Part shown: positions 1 to 12,935 of the stretch, in pieces | Numbering within the stretch: the first letter of the stretch is position 1 | How the letters are laid out: each line of letters opens with the position of its first letter | NCBI GenBank assembly: GCA_008933995.1 | Contig: WARS01000011.1 | Span: forward strand, 15,378,016-15,442,015 | Direction of reading: 5' to 3' | Source: Datnioides undecimradiatus | Lineage: Eukaryota; Chordata; Actinopteri; Lobotiformes; Datnioididae | DNA: 64,000 bases | Translations under genes and position numbers: made by a program | Notes under the pieces: model-generated | Seen by the model: the letters and a program-made list of their open reading frames with translations, nothing else | Databases searched by the model: none | What the model was told of the DNA's origin: nothing

Positions 1-2029
1 GACAAACAAACAGGGGGACACATTAGCCCGCCTCTGGCCAAGACACAATCTGACCCAAAGTGCGTCTAAAGCTCTCTAATTAAAATGTTATATCTTGTTT
101 CTTAAAACCTAAATTAAAAAGTGACCAGTTGCGATTTTATACTTCTTCCCAGCCAGGAGCAATAACTTCCTGTTTGCCAGTGTAACCTCATGGTGGTGAG
201 AAAACTCTATTTTTATACTTTCTGGCAAATAAGATATAATCTAAAACACACTTTACTACAGGCTGTGTGCTAGGTGCTAAACGCGCCAAATGCCTTACAC
301 CGATGGGGATCATACAAGGTCGGTGATCTCACCCCTTCTTATTCCCGCCCCACGCCAACCAGCAGTTTGGCCGATAAGCCTTTTGTCTCAGAGCCGCGTG
401 TTGTTTTTGATGTTTACGCATCCCTGAGTGATTATCAGGCTCAGGGAGTCGCTCCGCACTCGCCAGACGCTTCCACAGGAATGCACTGAGTCGTGTCAGA
501 GGAGAATTAAAGGCGGATCCCGCTGATAAGATACGGAGGCCCGGTGAACTCTGGGACAAAGATTTAGAGTGATAACAACCCCTCCCAAGATTCCCTGACA
601 CTTCCCATTTTCTTAAAGAATGGGCTTCATTAAAAAAATAAGACGAGAGGGCTTTCAGGGGGGAGATTCTGACACAATCGACTTTTGGGTAGTTACTCTG
701 CAAAAGTGAGGGGAATTTTTTTTTTTTTTTTTGTTCCAAGTGGAAATCTGAGCCACGTGAAGCAGGTTGCATTAAATTTTACAAAAACGCCTACTGAATT
801 AAAATAAATGACAGCTATGGAGGAACGTAGGTGCTGTAATTAGAGCCCATAGAGGAGAAAAACGCTGTAACCACCTGGTTTAACAATTAGCTGAACGCAG
901 GACAGTGAACTGCAAAAACACTGAGTATGTTTTAATACAGAACAACTTTAGATCAGTTAGATTCCTGCGTGGCTGTAAGAGGTTGGGTAGGCCCTGACAT
1001 CAGCTGCAAGGTTTGCAACGGTGGATTTCAGTGCACTTGCCCTTTAAGAAAGAGAGAGGACACCGAGGGTAAAAAGTGCAGATTCAGAGTCGGATAAAGA
1101 GCCGGGGAGGCATGCGAGAGGAGGGATGGCAAGCAGAGTGAGGCGCTGATGTCTGCTGATTGCTGGGAGTCGTGACCAGATATGTTTCCAACATGGAAAA
1201 GATGACGAGAGACGAACGGAGGCAGCAAAAGAGAGGACGAACACTATTACGCTGTAAAGTCGGAAAAAGTGGGTGTTGCATTTAACGCGCTCGACCTTAA
1301 TCCTGCTCAAATCTGGATTGCTTGCTGTTTTTATTAAAGTTGTTCTGAGAAAATAATGCTGTCCGATTATTGTTCTAATATTACCATTGGTCATCAAAAA
1401 CACAGTCCTTGTGACTCTGTGAAACAACATCACCTTGTCATTAACCAAATCAAAAGGCAATAAACCTTTTAATTCATTAACTGATCCGTGTACACACATT
1501 AATTACACCCACACACACCAACCCCTAAGTGCCCCACTGCACTATTTTTTCTTTTTTTTTTTGTGGCTATGTAGGTATGAATTGCCAATTGCACACTACC
1601 ATCTAGTGGTAAAGAGGTGAAAACACCAGGATTCTAATGAGATTGATCTGCGCAGCCATCTATGGAGATCAAATTTAACCTCCCCGTGTGATCTCACCCA
1701 GAACGCAAATGTTAGCTTTCAGCAAAGAGATTTTCGGCTGCGCAGAACTGGGTCGAGCATGACCGGAGGATAATTCAGAGTCTGTGCGTTATAACCCCGT
1801 TTGTAAGGCCAACGAGGCAGGGCTTTGCTGCAGCAGGACTGCGTTTGGTGTGTTGTCAGTTCTTTGGTCCCACAGCAGCCTGTGTGTGGGCTCTTATCAC
1901 GTTATTAGACAATTTATCAATCAACAGAAAATGAAGATTTTGCATGTAAGTACTTTTTAAGCAAACACTGTGTTTCCAGATTTTCAGCAGTATTATTTTC
2001 TAGTCATTTTCAATTAGAGTCAACTAACT

Positions 2030-2160
2030 GTGCGTCAGGTCAGCAGAAATGAGACGTCTTCACGTGGCCCCTGTGAACTGGCGGTGGGCAATTTTTGATA
2101 ATTGCTGATGAGAAATTAATCAGCATGCGGCCCGGGCTGCTTGTTCAGAGGTTTGCTTGT
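2030..2160. promoter_or_regulatory. candidate conserved non-coding element
   Basis: Contains TTTTTGATAATTGCTGATGA and AAATTAATCAGCATGC next to a GC-rich half (GGCCCGGGCTGC). The mixture of homeobox-like cores and non-repetitive sequence suggests an intronic enhancer. Inference only. Confidence 0.25.
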
Positions 2161-2493
2161 TAAAACTGCCCGCAACATTTACTCTTTTCACGGCAAACTA
2201 TGAATTCCAAGTAAAAATGCTTTGATTTCAGAGCAAGTGCCCAAAAGAGTGACTTTAATCTTATGTAACTGTCCATAAAAATCTTTACTCTTTCACAACC
2301 CGGCAGAGGAAAACCTAACAGACTGTTGATCGAAACAGCCTGATGTTGAAACTGAGGCCAGTGACCTTTGACCTCTCCCCCCTCCGAGCCTGTCAGGCAG
2401 GCCCGCGCTGCTTTGATTGGCTCCGGTCTTGATCTCTTGGCCTGTGCATGAGTCAAGTCTGCAGAATCCACTTACAGCACAGCCAGATGGCTA

Positions 2494-2508
2494 GTGTGTG
2501 TGTGTGTG

Positions 2509-2540
<32 letters not shown>
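2494..2540. repeat. (TG)n microsatellite
   Basis: About 23 TG units with one C interruption, in ppm1h intron 3. Confidence 0.97.
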
Positions 2541-3311
2541 ACCTACAGCAACTAAATGGGAAAAGCACATCACCTCTTCTGGATTTGAGGCTGTTGGCTG
2601 CCTGACTGACTGACACCATATGCTCCTAGTTTGAGGGCAACAGTTAGACTTCACGGATTTAAAAGGTACTTGGAATATTAGTGTACGTGTGTATGTCTAT
2701 GCTGTTATTGGCCTTTTGTTGCAGTTTACTGTGCGCAAACACATTGCAACTTCATGGATTTGATGAAACATGTGCTGTGATGATAGAAAAACACCCATGG
2801 TTTCATAGTAGCTCAATCGTTTATTACAATTTGTCCAAATCCCACTCTTTGTGGCAATATCTCATGCAAATGACAAGTGTCTGGGGATTCTTCAAATAAG
2901 TAAACCTAAGTACTTGCTGTTGTCACATCACGGCAATGATGTGACAATGATGGAAGGTCGGGAGTTGAGAAACTGGGGTTTTGTGAGTTGGTGCAAACAT
3001 GAACTGAATGCAGGTAAGTACCTTTTGTTTGTTTTGTTGAAATTATAATTTAAAATTAAACATGTAATAGGTTTTTCTCTGTGGTGATTTTATGTAAATT
3101 GTCTCCTTGCTGAATTTACAGAAAATATGCTATATTGTGATATGTATCTTATATCATGTCCTATAACAGGATATGAGATTTTGTTCACATCGCACAGTCC
3201 AGGTGAGTTCATGTGGACTTGCAGCAGCACCCACAGTTAAGAACTAAAAACAACCTTGTGACTATCACACCTGACACTGCAATGTGGGTTTGACAGCTGG
3301 ATAAACTTTCA

Positions 3312-3347
3312 GATGGTGATACAAGCTGTGATGGTGATACAAGCTGT
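3312..3347. repeat. 18-bp tandem duplication
   Basis: GATGGTGATACAAGCTGT occurs twice head to tail without mismatch in ppm1h intron 3. Confidence 0.95.
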
Positions 3348-3539
3348 GTGGGACCCACTGAGGTCACGTATAGGCAGCAGAGATGTATATCACTGCTCGT
3401 TTGAGGGGGGGTTCTGTGGACGTTTGGATATATTTTGCAGCGTAAATTAAATTAATATAGATTTTGTTTATGGATTTTTGGAGATGAGACGCGTCCGTGC
3501 TATGCAGTGTACTGTGCGCGTCGTATCCACAGGTCAGCT

Positions 3540-3710
3540 TTAACAGGAAATGAGGGAGATGATTTGTGTGTTTATCTCTGCGAGCCTGCAGCAGGAAACG
3601 GCCAGGCCTGTGTGCATTTCGCTTGACCGTCTAATTACGGCGAATCAATATCAATTGACTTAGCGAGTAATTAGAGTTTAATGGATGGTAAGTGACCATT
3701 TTGACTCCTC
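3540..3710. promoter_or_regulatory. candidate conserved non-coding element in ppm1h intron 3
   Basis: A stretch with closely packed homeodomain-like cores: TCTAATTACGG, AATCAATATCAATTG (also a possible ONECUT-type site), GAGTAATTAGAG and TTTAATGG. It has balanced composition, no repeats and no ORF, which is typical of vertebrate enhancers. Conservation itself cannot be tested from one sequence. Confidence 0.3.
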
Positions 3711-4395
3711 AGTACAGACACGGATAAGTGCGGCAGCTCGTTGTGCAAGCGGGCAGGCGTTTGGAGACCCAGCACACAGCCTGGATCACTGTGCGGCAAA
3801 CGGCAAACGCACGCAAAGGAAAAACCTCGGCTCGAATGTTATTTGGATCGGGGCCTGAGAACATACATACGTTTTTGTGTCTTTTTTTCTTTTCTCCTCG
3901 CCTTCAAGCAATGCAGCTGGATTTGCTTGGGCGGAAAGAAAGGGCATCACCAGCCTTTTTCCACAAATATACATATAAGCCACAACCCTGAGTGGTTTGA
4001 CGGGGAGGGAAGGTCCAATGTAGTTCTGGGAATTATAGGAAATGTCTAACTGAAGTGACAGTACGCAAGCACGTCGAGGGAGGGTCTACACATTAAAACT
4101 ATCCACAAAATACTGCATTAGACATCATAAAATGCTATCATACTGTATCAGCTTGGGGATGCAATGCCTAATTTTCATATAGAGTAGAAAGATGACACCA
4201 GACCTCCAAATGTCTTAACTGTGAAATGCATTTGTTTCTTTAAGAATGTCTGAGGGTGGAATTGTGCTTTTCTTTGTGCAGAAAGAGGATAAGAAGAACC
4301 AAATTAACATGTTGTCTATGTTTAGTAATATTCAATAGTGTGTATAGTATTTACATTAACACACTTCTACTTCATACCGAGCACATGCCTCTTAC

Positions 4396-4752
4396 CATGT
4401 CTTTGAAAGCGTTCTCGATGGCTCCCATCACCAGGCTCTCGTGTGAAACTTTCTTCTCAGTAAAGAAGCGTGTGGGTGGGGTGCTGGGTGAGCCCGGAGC
4501 CCCTGCAGCGCCGCGGAGCGAGGCGGCCCTGGTGAGGGCGCGTTGGGATGTCGGGGTGAGGTGGTGATTGATGGGCTCCTCTCCCAGGCACGTAGGGGGC
4601 AGCAGGTTTGGAGTGCAGAGGATCTCCATCACCTCCTGAAGGTGGTGGGCGATGTGGTGATGCAGCATGCGCGATGCCACTACAGCCGCGCCGGTGCCAG
4701 CGTGGCCGTCGAACAACGCCCAGTAGTGCAAGGTTAGGTCTTCGGAGCTGTC
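4396..4752 (-). CDS. ppm1h: ppm1h coding exon 3 (PP2C metal-binding motif)
   Basis: Third coding exon, 357 nt, residues 134-252. The acceptor is ctaaacccag before 4752. The exon begins DSSEDLTL and then HYWALFDGHAGTGAAVVASR, which carries the DGHxG motif; Asp148 is the expected metal ligand. It continues through LPPTCLGEEP and the Ser/Thr-rich linker RALTRAASLRG and APGSPSTPPTRFFTEKK, characteristic of PPM1H, and ends GAIENAFKDM before the donor gtaaga (4395 downward). The catalytic half is incomplete here because the remaining exons lie to the left of the window. No frameshift or stop was seen in any of the three exons, so the gene looks intact. Confidence 0.95.
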
Positions 4753-6816
4753 CTGGGTTTAGATAAGAGTGAAACACTCATCAAACACAGACACATTCAT
4801 CAGTTGTGTCAGTACTTGCATCTGCAGGATGCAGCATGTAAGCAGAGCAGCTCTGTAACACCTTGCTTATACACTGATCAACCAACTAAGGACTGATTTT
4901 CCTGTTATTTGCAAAATGAATACAATTTCACAACTCGACATCTGTAATTACTAAAGTGTGAATGTGGGCTAACTGAAAGCTTCCTCTCTCCTTGCAGTTA
5001 TATAATGTACTGCTATGGTTCCCAACCTGAAGGGATCCACCAATTTGAAGGTAATGCAAATCTCAGGAAAATACATAAGAAAGAAAACATGTTGTTTTTT
5101 TAACGTTTCGCAAAAATTTGCATTTTTGTTTTGAAATACTGGATAATGTAACTTCATGAGCATTTAAAAACTCCTAAACAAGCTGAGAGGGAAACAACAG
5201 CTGATGCAACCGCTTGCAACTGACAACCTGCAGCAAGGGTCACAAACAGATCGACTGTGGAAGGACATGAGCCAAAAAGGTCGGGAACTACTAATGCACC
5301 GCTGTCCCAGTGACCAGAAAAATATAAGCCCTTGTGCAAAAAGCATACTGAACCAACTCTGAGCACTCAAACAGGAAGCTGTATGATCCAGATGTTAGAG
5401 CTGACTCACGCGGACATCAGTGCCTCGCAAATTGCCCAAAGTTAATGGCTAAAAGCTCCACGCTGCATTTAAATTCACCCCACATTGTAGGTGTTCAGTG
5501 TGAGAGCTTTGTATCATTAATTTATACACCGGGATCAATGCTTCAGGGTTTCAATAGACCGGGCGTGACGCACTGCGTGTCCGCACTTCCTTCTGAGTTT
5601 ACCTACAAAGTGTCATGTGCGACATAATAGATTAAAAGATTAGACAAAGTGTCTTGTGATCTGCTTCATTCACCGCACACCTTTGGGTTCGCCGCCTTCA
5701 AAAAGCGCACCAAACCCTGTGATCTCACACTCTGCTGGAACCGATGGTCCTGCTTTTCAAAGTCTGTTAGACACAAATGTAACTCTTAGTAATTAAGTCA
5801 CACGTAATAAAAGCGTAGACGCGGGGTTGCGCCCGCAAGAGAGGGCCGCCGACTTCTTCCGCAGGGTTCCCACTGCATTTTTCTGGTCACTGAGCGCGGA
5901 TCATTGCTAGCACATACTTCTGCACACTGATTTTCTAAACATAGTGCATGCAGCTTCTACAACACGAGCCTATGAAGCAAGCACGGCGCATTAGACAGGC
6001 TCTACAACACTCTTATTGGTCTAGTTTGACTGCAGTAGTGAGTCATGAGGTACTTGCATGAGTTTGCTGTAGGCTCTGGCTGGGCCTGAGTAAAGTACTG
6101 GTGGGCTGAGAGGAAATTTTAACAGCAGCATTTCTTTATATAGACACATATTGGTTTTGCACGTTTAAAGTAACAAAAGGGCTTTTTATGAACGGTGAAA
6201 GGTGAAAGAACGGGCAGGGAAAGACAAAGTGAAACACAGGAGATAGACGTGTTTACTCGTTTTCTTGCCTGAAAGCAAAAAAAAGGGGTCGGAGCTATCA
6301 CTGGGTGTCAGTGTACCGTTTACATTTCACAATTTTCCTTTGTATACGCTGTGCTGTATTTGCAGGGGTAACCTTAAAAAACCCATTGCGGGCGTTTTGG
6401 TGAGCAAATGCACTCGCAGTCACAGAGGCTGTCAGGAGCTGTTAAACGCCACTGTGGTGCGTAAAGGACGCTGTGCTGCACGCCCCAGTAAACTGCTGAT
6501 GGGACAGGATGAGGGGACAGCGGGCCCCAGGGACATTCAAGGACTACATCCACCCTGATCATTACCTGGATTTCATCACAGACTTAAAAAAAAGAAATAA
6601 ATAAAATGTACAAGCTTCTGTTGGTGAGAAGTAATAACATCAGTAAGGATGGTTCACCCCACTGGGTTCTACATTTTTGAGCTGAAGCATAAAATTCAGC
6701 TTTTATTTGTTCTTTAAATTTAAAATAAGGAGGAACAGGACTCGTCACTTCCTGTGGTCATATGAGTTGGACACTGGATATTTCCTAAAGGAACCAGACC
6801 CATTAGTTTGACTGAC
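4753..6816 (-). other. ppm1h intron 2
   Basis: Holds the hAT-like element near 5.1 kb. The rest is unique non-coding sequence without a recognisable gene. Confidence 0.85.
5011..5291. mobile_element. non-autonomous hAT-like element in ppm1h intron 2
   Basis: The ends resemble hAT termini: left GGTTCCCAACCTGAAGGGAT, right AGCCAAAAAGGTCGGGAACT, inverted and imperfect. The flanks TAATGTAC (5003-5010) and TAATGCAC (5292-5299) match at 7 of 8 bases, as expected for an aged 8-bp hAT target duplication. No transposase coding is present in about 280 bp. Exact edges are uncertain by a few bases. Confidence 0.6.
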
Positions 6817-6982
6817 CAGGCACTCCCGGAGCCCCAAACCCTCTCCGTTGGGCAGGGAAGACCTCCTGCGAGTCATGGGGGTCCGGTTGGGTGTGGAGCT
6901 TCCTGCAGGTCTCCTTTTGACCAAAAGCACCTCACAGCAGGCCTGGTCCTCATTTAATGTGCTCTTTCCTGCGTTGATCACC
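6817..6982 (-). CDS. ppm1h: ppm1h coding exon 2
   Basis: Second coding exon, 166 nt, residues 78 (last base) to 133. The acceptor is ctctccag before 6982. The exon begins with the G that completes Glu78, then VINAGKSTLNEDQACCEVL. This contains the NED motif that opens the PP2C catalytic domain. Next come a basic stretch with TPNR and RRRSSLPNGEGL, which matches the family and is typical of PPM1H/J/M. The best donor is gtcagt at 6816, after codon 133 (Leu). It is in phase 0, which matches exon 3. The last five residues and the start of exon 3 differ from the human sequence, so the exact 3' edge is slightly less certain than the 5' edge. Intron 1 is about 9.1 kb. Confidence 0.93.
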
Positions 6983-9149
6983 CTGGAGAGAGAGATAACA
7001 GCACACAGCAAACATTAAAATGCTTCACACACATATTACTAGTGTTAATGTATATGTTAAAGATATCCGGCAGTGCAGCTAGCAGCTAGCAGTGAAAAGG
7101 TGAAACAGCTAGCTCGATATATATTATATAAACTCACGTACAAAGCCTAAGGGATGAACCGTTTCCAAGACATCAGGTCACATGTCATCTCCACTCACGT
7201 CATTTCAATCACACCCTTGTGTCAAAACCAAAACCAGTCAAAGGAAGCAGCTGCATCTTGAATTCAACTTTTCAAAAAAGGCGATGGTGCCTTTTTCAAT
7301 TCGTCACGACAACGGGAGCGATTTCCTGCACGTAATTGGCGGCGATGATACAAAGCTCCGGGTCACTCGAGGGGTTCAATGTCTTCCTCGTGATTTCAAA
7401 TGAAACGGTGGCCTTTAATCCACTAGATGATGCGAGAAACTGCAAAAACCTTTCAAACTCACTCTCCGTGTAAGAGTTTCCCTTCCCGTTAGAAGGTTTT
7501 TGTTTTGTTTTTTTGCAGAAAACCAAGCGAGACAAACCAGGATAAAGTCAGCAGATACGTACTCTTTAAATACACCTTTCAATTTGAGGCCCACGCATGT
7601 AGGGCAGAGGACAGAGAGACACATAAATACTGCATTATACAACACCTGGCAGATGGTGCACTGCCGCTGCGAGCTGCTGTAGTCATGGACAAGCACACGC
7701 TGCTTAACAATACTCCAGGCATTCTCGATTTAGCCACACCGTAGGAGACATTAGGTCTGCAGTGGCCCTATTAAAACTGTGCATGTGGTAACTTTTGAAT
7801 TTAGACCTCATGAGACCAGATAAGCAAGAGGTGCACAGCAAGACAATGTGAAACATATCCATAAACGTGTACGTCTGTGGTATTCTGACTGCATTTCACT
7901 TGTTTCTGCTGCTGCCAAACAACTTCATCATTATGCTTAAAGGCGTAGCGGCTGGTGGCACGTCTCTGCAGCTTAAAGCGAAGTTTCAAGTGCAAATCAC
8001 ATTAAATAAATGAGCCACTACATGGCTACATGTTGATTCAAGAGGATCTGCAATGGGACCTTATGTAAATGATCCTAATTGGTCATGAGGATGAACATGC
8101 AGAGAGCAGGGATCCTCGGTCCCCAGCTAAGAAAACACTGTTGGTTGCAAACCTGAGAGGATATGGACTGGGCAGACCTCCACGGAGGATGATTGATTTT
8201 AATTGGGGACTTACACAATGGGCTGTTCACCACCTCCCTGTCATAAACACTAAAAATAGCACACTTCCTGGGGTGTGTCAATAGGATAGGTATAAAGGAA
8301 GCTCCTTATCTGCCTGCACGACAACGAAACCATGACCATGAATATGCGCCTAATGATAAAAGTGTGACGCATGGCGAGGTGCTCACTCGATGCTATAACA
8401 TCTGTCTTATGGAGTCGTTGGTGGGTTGTGGTCGCGTATTGCTGTTATATTGTGACACACATTTTTCAACATTAATATGACATTTTTTTGATCAAATACC
8501 TTCAATCGATTCAGTAAACAAAATAATCAACAAATAAGTTGATCACTTAATAAGTATGGATCCCGCTATTGATCATCCAGCGATTAAATAGGCCAATATG
8601 TGATCCTTGAACGTTACTGATAGGGGAAACCAATTGATGACGCACAGCTGTGAGACACTTTTCTTGCTGGGTTTGCGTCATCGCTGCATGCTCACTGACT
8701 ACTTCTACTGTTTAAGTGCGCGAGGCAGACGCAGCAGAGACAGGCGTCGTACCAGCTACAACAAAACTGAAAAATCAAATTTGAAAAACTACCACTGAAC
8801 TGCGATTGGCGGCAATAAACATCATCCCAAACTTCTACAACTTCTGTTATCCCTGCAACTGTTCCTCAGGGCAGTGGCTTTCAACCACGTCTCATGGTCT
8901 TCATAAACAACTGTGGGGGTTTTTGGTTTTATTGTACGTCACTGCAAAGCATTTTCTAGATCATACCTTCATGCCGGTGACTAATTATAGTGTTTTGTAT
9001 ATAATAACAGGTTTTCTTATGGTATAGTTTATACAGTGTATATGATATGTAGCCTGGGTTGGATAACATGTACAAACCCAACAGCGTTTCCTGTTAACTC
9101 TAACTTTTCCTAACTCCATCCAATGAAAAGAGGCCAGGAACGTCGTGCA

Positions 9150-9430
9150 CCACCATGCGTGTCCGAGACCAAAGCGCGCTGCGGTGAGTGACGTTCATTT
9201 GACCCCGCGAGATCACAAGATTAACAACAGTTGAGCTTTCGAGCCTTTCATGTCTGATATGAGAGGAGAAGCCATCCACACCCCGAGGCGCGAGCTGCGT
9301 CCGAGGGCGGCTCTGTCATACTCGGTTATCTCATTTCAGTTCCTCACTTTTGAGACAATGACGTGACCTTAATTACCTAACCAGAGCTCTAATCTGCGTT
9401 GAGCCTTCCTTTTCGGGAATTCTTTTTTTC
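9150..9430. promoter_or_regulatory. candidate regulatory block in ppm1h intron 1
   Basis: An unusually GC- and CpG-rich, non-repetitive stretch within an AT-rich intron. It is followed by TGACGTGACC (CRE/nuclear-receptor-like) and CTTAATTACC. It could be an enhancer or an alternative promoter. No ORF of note. Confidence 0.25.
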
Positions 9431-12400
9431 CCCCCAGTAACTCTTAAAACACTAACGTTTTGCTCCAAAGGCATTATTAGACTTCAGCGGCTCATTTTAA
9501 AAAGGAATATTATTATAAATGCGCTTAATGTCCCAATTCCACTCGACTGCTTTATCAGTTAATCAGCAGAAAGTTAAAAGAAGCAATTCTGACACAAATG
9601 TCTGGTTATAGCTTTTAAAATGTGAGGATTTGCTGCTTTTCCTTGTTTTATGTATCCAAAAATGTGTTACACTTCAGTTTTTGAGTGTTCGTCACACCTT
9701 CAGGCAACGTGTCTGCAAAAGAAACACGTGATGGCCATTCAATTCCTACTACTTTTAACATTTTGCATTATTCTGCAGAAATAATAGACAGATGGAAGTG
9801 TAATGGAAATCACTGTTATGCAGCCACATTTTGAAAATTGCATCCTCTCTCTGTTCTCAGTGATAAGCGATGGCAAAAAATAAAAACAATAGCCTGGAGG
9901 CAACAAATACTACAACGCTGTTCACATTACGCAGGTAATTACTGAACCACTACACTGTCTGTGCTGTAATATCTTCTGACCCTACGACACCCTGGTTGCA
10001 CTCGCTCTTATAAGGGCGCTCTAGTTGCTTTAACAGCAAACACCTGCAGTTGCTGTAGGATTTGCTTGAATGTTCGGGGTTGCATCCTGCTTGGAGAGCC
10101 ACGGGCCACTAAGAGGTATCAAAGCAACTTTTAGGTCTAATTCCTGAAAAGTGACTTAGGAGAAGAACTTCAGAAAAGGAAAATTTAAAAAAGTTGGAAT
10201 GGCCCAGACCTCAGTCTTATGGCGTACACGCAGAATGGTCATCTTTACACAGGAGATCCCCTTGCAGTTTGACTGAACTTATAATATAATTCCAAAGTCT
10301 AGATGTGCAAAGTTATTCACAATCACTTGCTGCTGTCATAACTGCAAAGGGTGCCTCCACAGAGCATTTGTTGTGCAGGGTGTGCAGACTTATGCAATCT
10401 ATAGGTATAGAAGTTTTTATATACACTTGTTTAATTTGTCATATTTTAATATATTTGTTCATTTACCGATTTATTTATTCACATTTGTAATTATTACCTT
10501 TTTATGTTTTATCTTTGTTAAATCCTTATTTTGCTGCCGTATGCTCCCGCCACTGTACTTCCTGCTGCATCATCTCTGGTTTTACAAACAGATTATATAA
10601 GAAAATGATAAAGATATATATATAATCATATATGATGTGATTATGGCAGCGCCTCACATGTCGTGCTCAAACAAGCCGTCGCTGAAAAGGAAACGAAGAA
10701 ACGCTTTTTTTTTTTTCTGCTTCAGAGCGACGCGCGGCGTTGATGCAGCAGAAACAACACAAGAACATGTGCTGCATCATGTGATTGAGCACTGGGAGGC
10801 TTTGTGTGTAAAAAGTCCTGCTCATGTGCTTCCTCTCCACAGCTGAATGTGACACTGACTTGATTTATTTAGCCTCCCAGACGACGGAGAAACATCCAAA
10901 AAGCAGCAGAAGTGGCTGCAGAAGATGGGTTTAAATGATGAACCAATAAAAATAGGAAGACAACATACATGTTTATGGCTTTGTGATGTTTTTTGGTCCT
11001 TATCTTCATTTAAAAACACTCGATTGACAGTGTCAGACAACCTGGAGGTGCTACTTCCTCATCCCTCGTGCCTTAACTTAAATATTAATATCAAGAATGC
11101 CCTCTCAGACATGCTTGCAGTCTGCTGAGCTGCAGACAAAACATACAAAGCGTATTGGTGGTGCTAGTGTTTAGCTTACAGACACGCGTATTGATCTGAC
11201 TGCTGCTGAGAATGCACGGGTATGCGTTATTGGTACCGGGTCAGTAGACTCGAGTTAGCGTGTGGGCTTGGACGAGTGGGAGGGAGAGCTTTTGTCACAG
11301 TGTATTCCCCATCCTCCTCTTTGCCACTTTTCTCCCATGCAAACAAGCAAAACGGGGCTGGGGATGAAAGGACAGACGTGGCAGAGAGGGGAAGTTCAGG
11401 TGAAGCATGTGACCTTGCAGTCTTCAAAGCTGGATCACTTCTGCTGATGAAGTGGCTCCAGCAGTTCTTAATAAACCTCCTCTTCAGGCTACTTTATTGA
11501 CTTTGGCATAATCAGTCTGATTATCAAGCTGAAGAGACCAGGAGCTATGGAAATGTAAAGGTTAACATGGTAACAAGTATAAAGGACGTGGCTTTAATAA
11601 CTCATGAACCTGGAGGCGGTGATGTAAGCCAGTACCATTACAAACAACTGTACCATAAATAATATAAGAACCGATGTCATAAAGGGAAATTGTCAGTGGT
11701 CGATAATGGCGTGTCCGTGATTTTGGATGCAGGAGAGAAACACATCAGTAAGTGTAGCCTGTCTGCGCTACTGAGGCCTGTAAAGTGGGCTGGAGAAAAG
11801 AGGGCGACACAAGTTAGAGTGAGCAATACCCACTGATCCATTCGAATGACCGTGCTCACTGGACCTGACAGTCAGCGCACCGACTCAGAGGCAGTGCGTC
11901 AGAAACCTCCTCGTGAAGCAGAACCGCTCGTCCCGTCTCCACGGGGAGCGGTAACCCAGGATAACCCCAGCGAGCCGAGAGAGGCCCACTCAGGCAGGCA
12001 GTGGGTATGTGGGAGAGAAGCATAAACTGCAGGGTAGCGGTATGCAAGATTCATCCCGCGTGATCGTACGCTTTCATTTTACGTTGCTAATGATCTGTAG
12101 CATCGTTAGACAGTTGTTCAACTAAAAGCTTTGCAGTCAGTCATAAATACTGCCTGTTACCTGATACCTAGTATGCGTATTGAATGTGTAACATGGGTGT
12201 ACAGTCACACCAGCAGATCTGTGACCTGGGTTAATATGCTAACATCAGAACTAAACTAAGGCTGATTTGTCCATTATGTAGGTTTTTGTTCATAAACCAA
12301 ATCTAATTTAGATTTTAATCGACCTGCTGATGCTAAAAAACACATAAATATGTCATTAGATGATAAGTCAGAGGTGTTTCTGCCTTCATCAGCTGTGGAC

Positions 12401-12915
12401 ACAGGATTTCTGTGCATTAAGTTATTACAATATGAATCAATGAGGTATGCAAAGCCATATGCAAACAGTAACTTCTCAAAAAGTGTGATTTTAATAAACT
12501 GGCATGATATATAAATTGTGAAATGAAAGGGTTCCCTTGAAAAGCGTGTTTTCTGCAAAGAGGCACATCTATGCCTTTTATATCTCTGATAGCCGGTCAG
12601 AAATACTTTATGTACATCCATTATGCATGTGGAATCTAATAAAAAGCAATAACTTTACAATAGCATCAGCTATAAGAGCGTTTTTTTACGATGCTCCCCA
12701 GGAAGCGGTGACCACCAAGTCTTCAGATGCGCGACAAGTATCTACCGTGGCGAGATCCACTAGTGTCTGACCCCGGCTGTGGAGCACGTCAGCTCGTGTG
12801 GACTCAGGTTTTCTCCGCTGACGGTGAGATTTCGCTACAACAAAGCCTGCCGGTCAGCCAGCTGTTGACAAATCCCCAGCGTGGTTCAGTCCTGGCTGAC
12901 TCTTTGCAAAGCTTG

Positions 12916-12935
12916 CACACACACACACACACACA
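12916..12935. repeat. (CA)n microsatellite
   Basis: Ten CA units in ppm1h intron 1. Confidence 0.95.

Larger units (their letters stand above)
1..4395 (-). other. ppm1h intron 3 (part)
   Basis: No coding exon was recognised here. Apart from the (TG)n run, an 18-bp tandem duplication and two enhancer-like blocks, nothing specific was seen. Later ppm1h exons must lie beyond the left edge. Confidence 0.7.
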
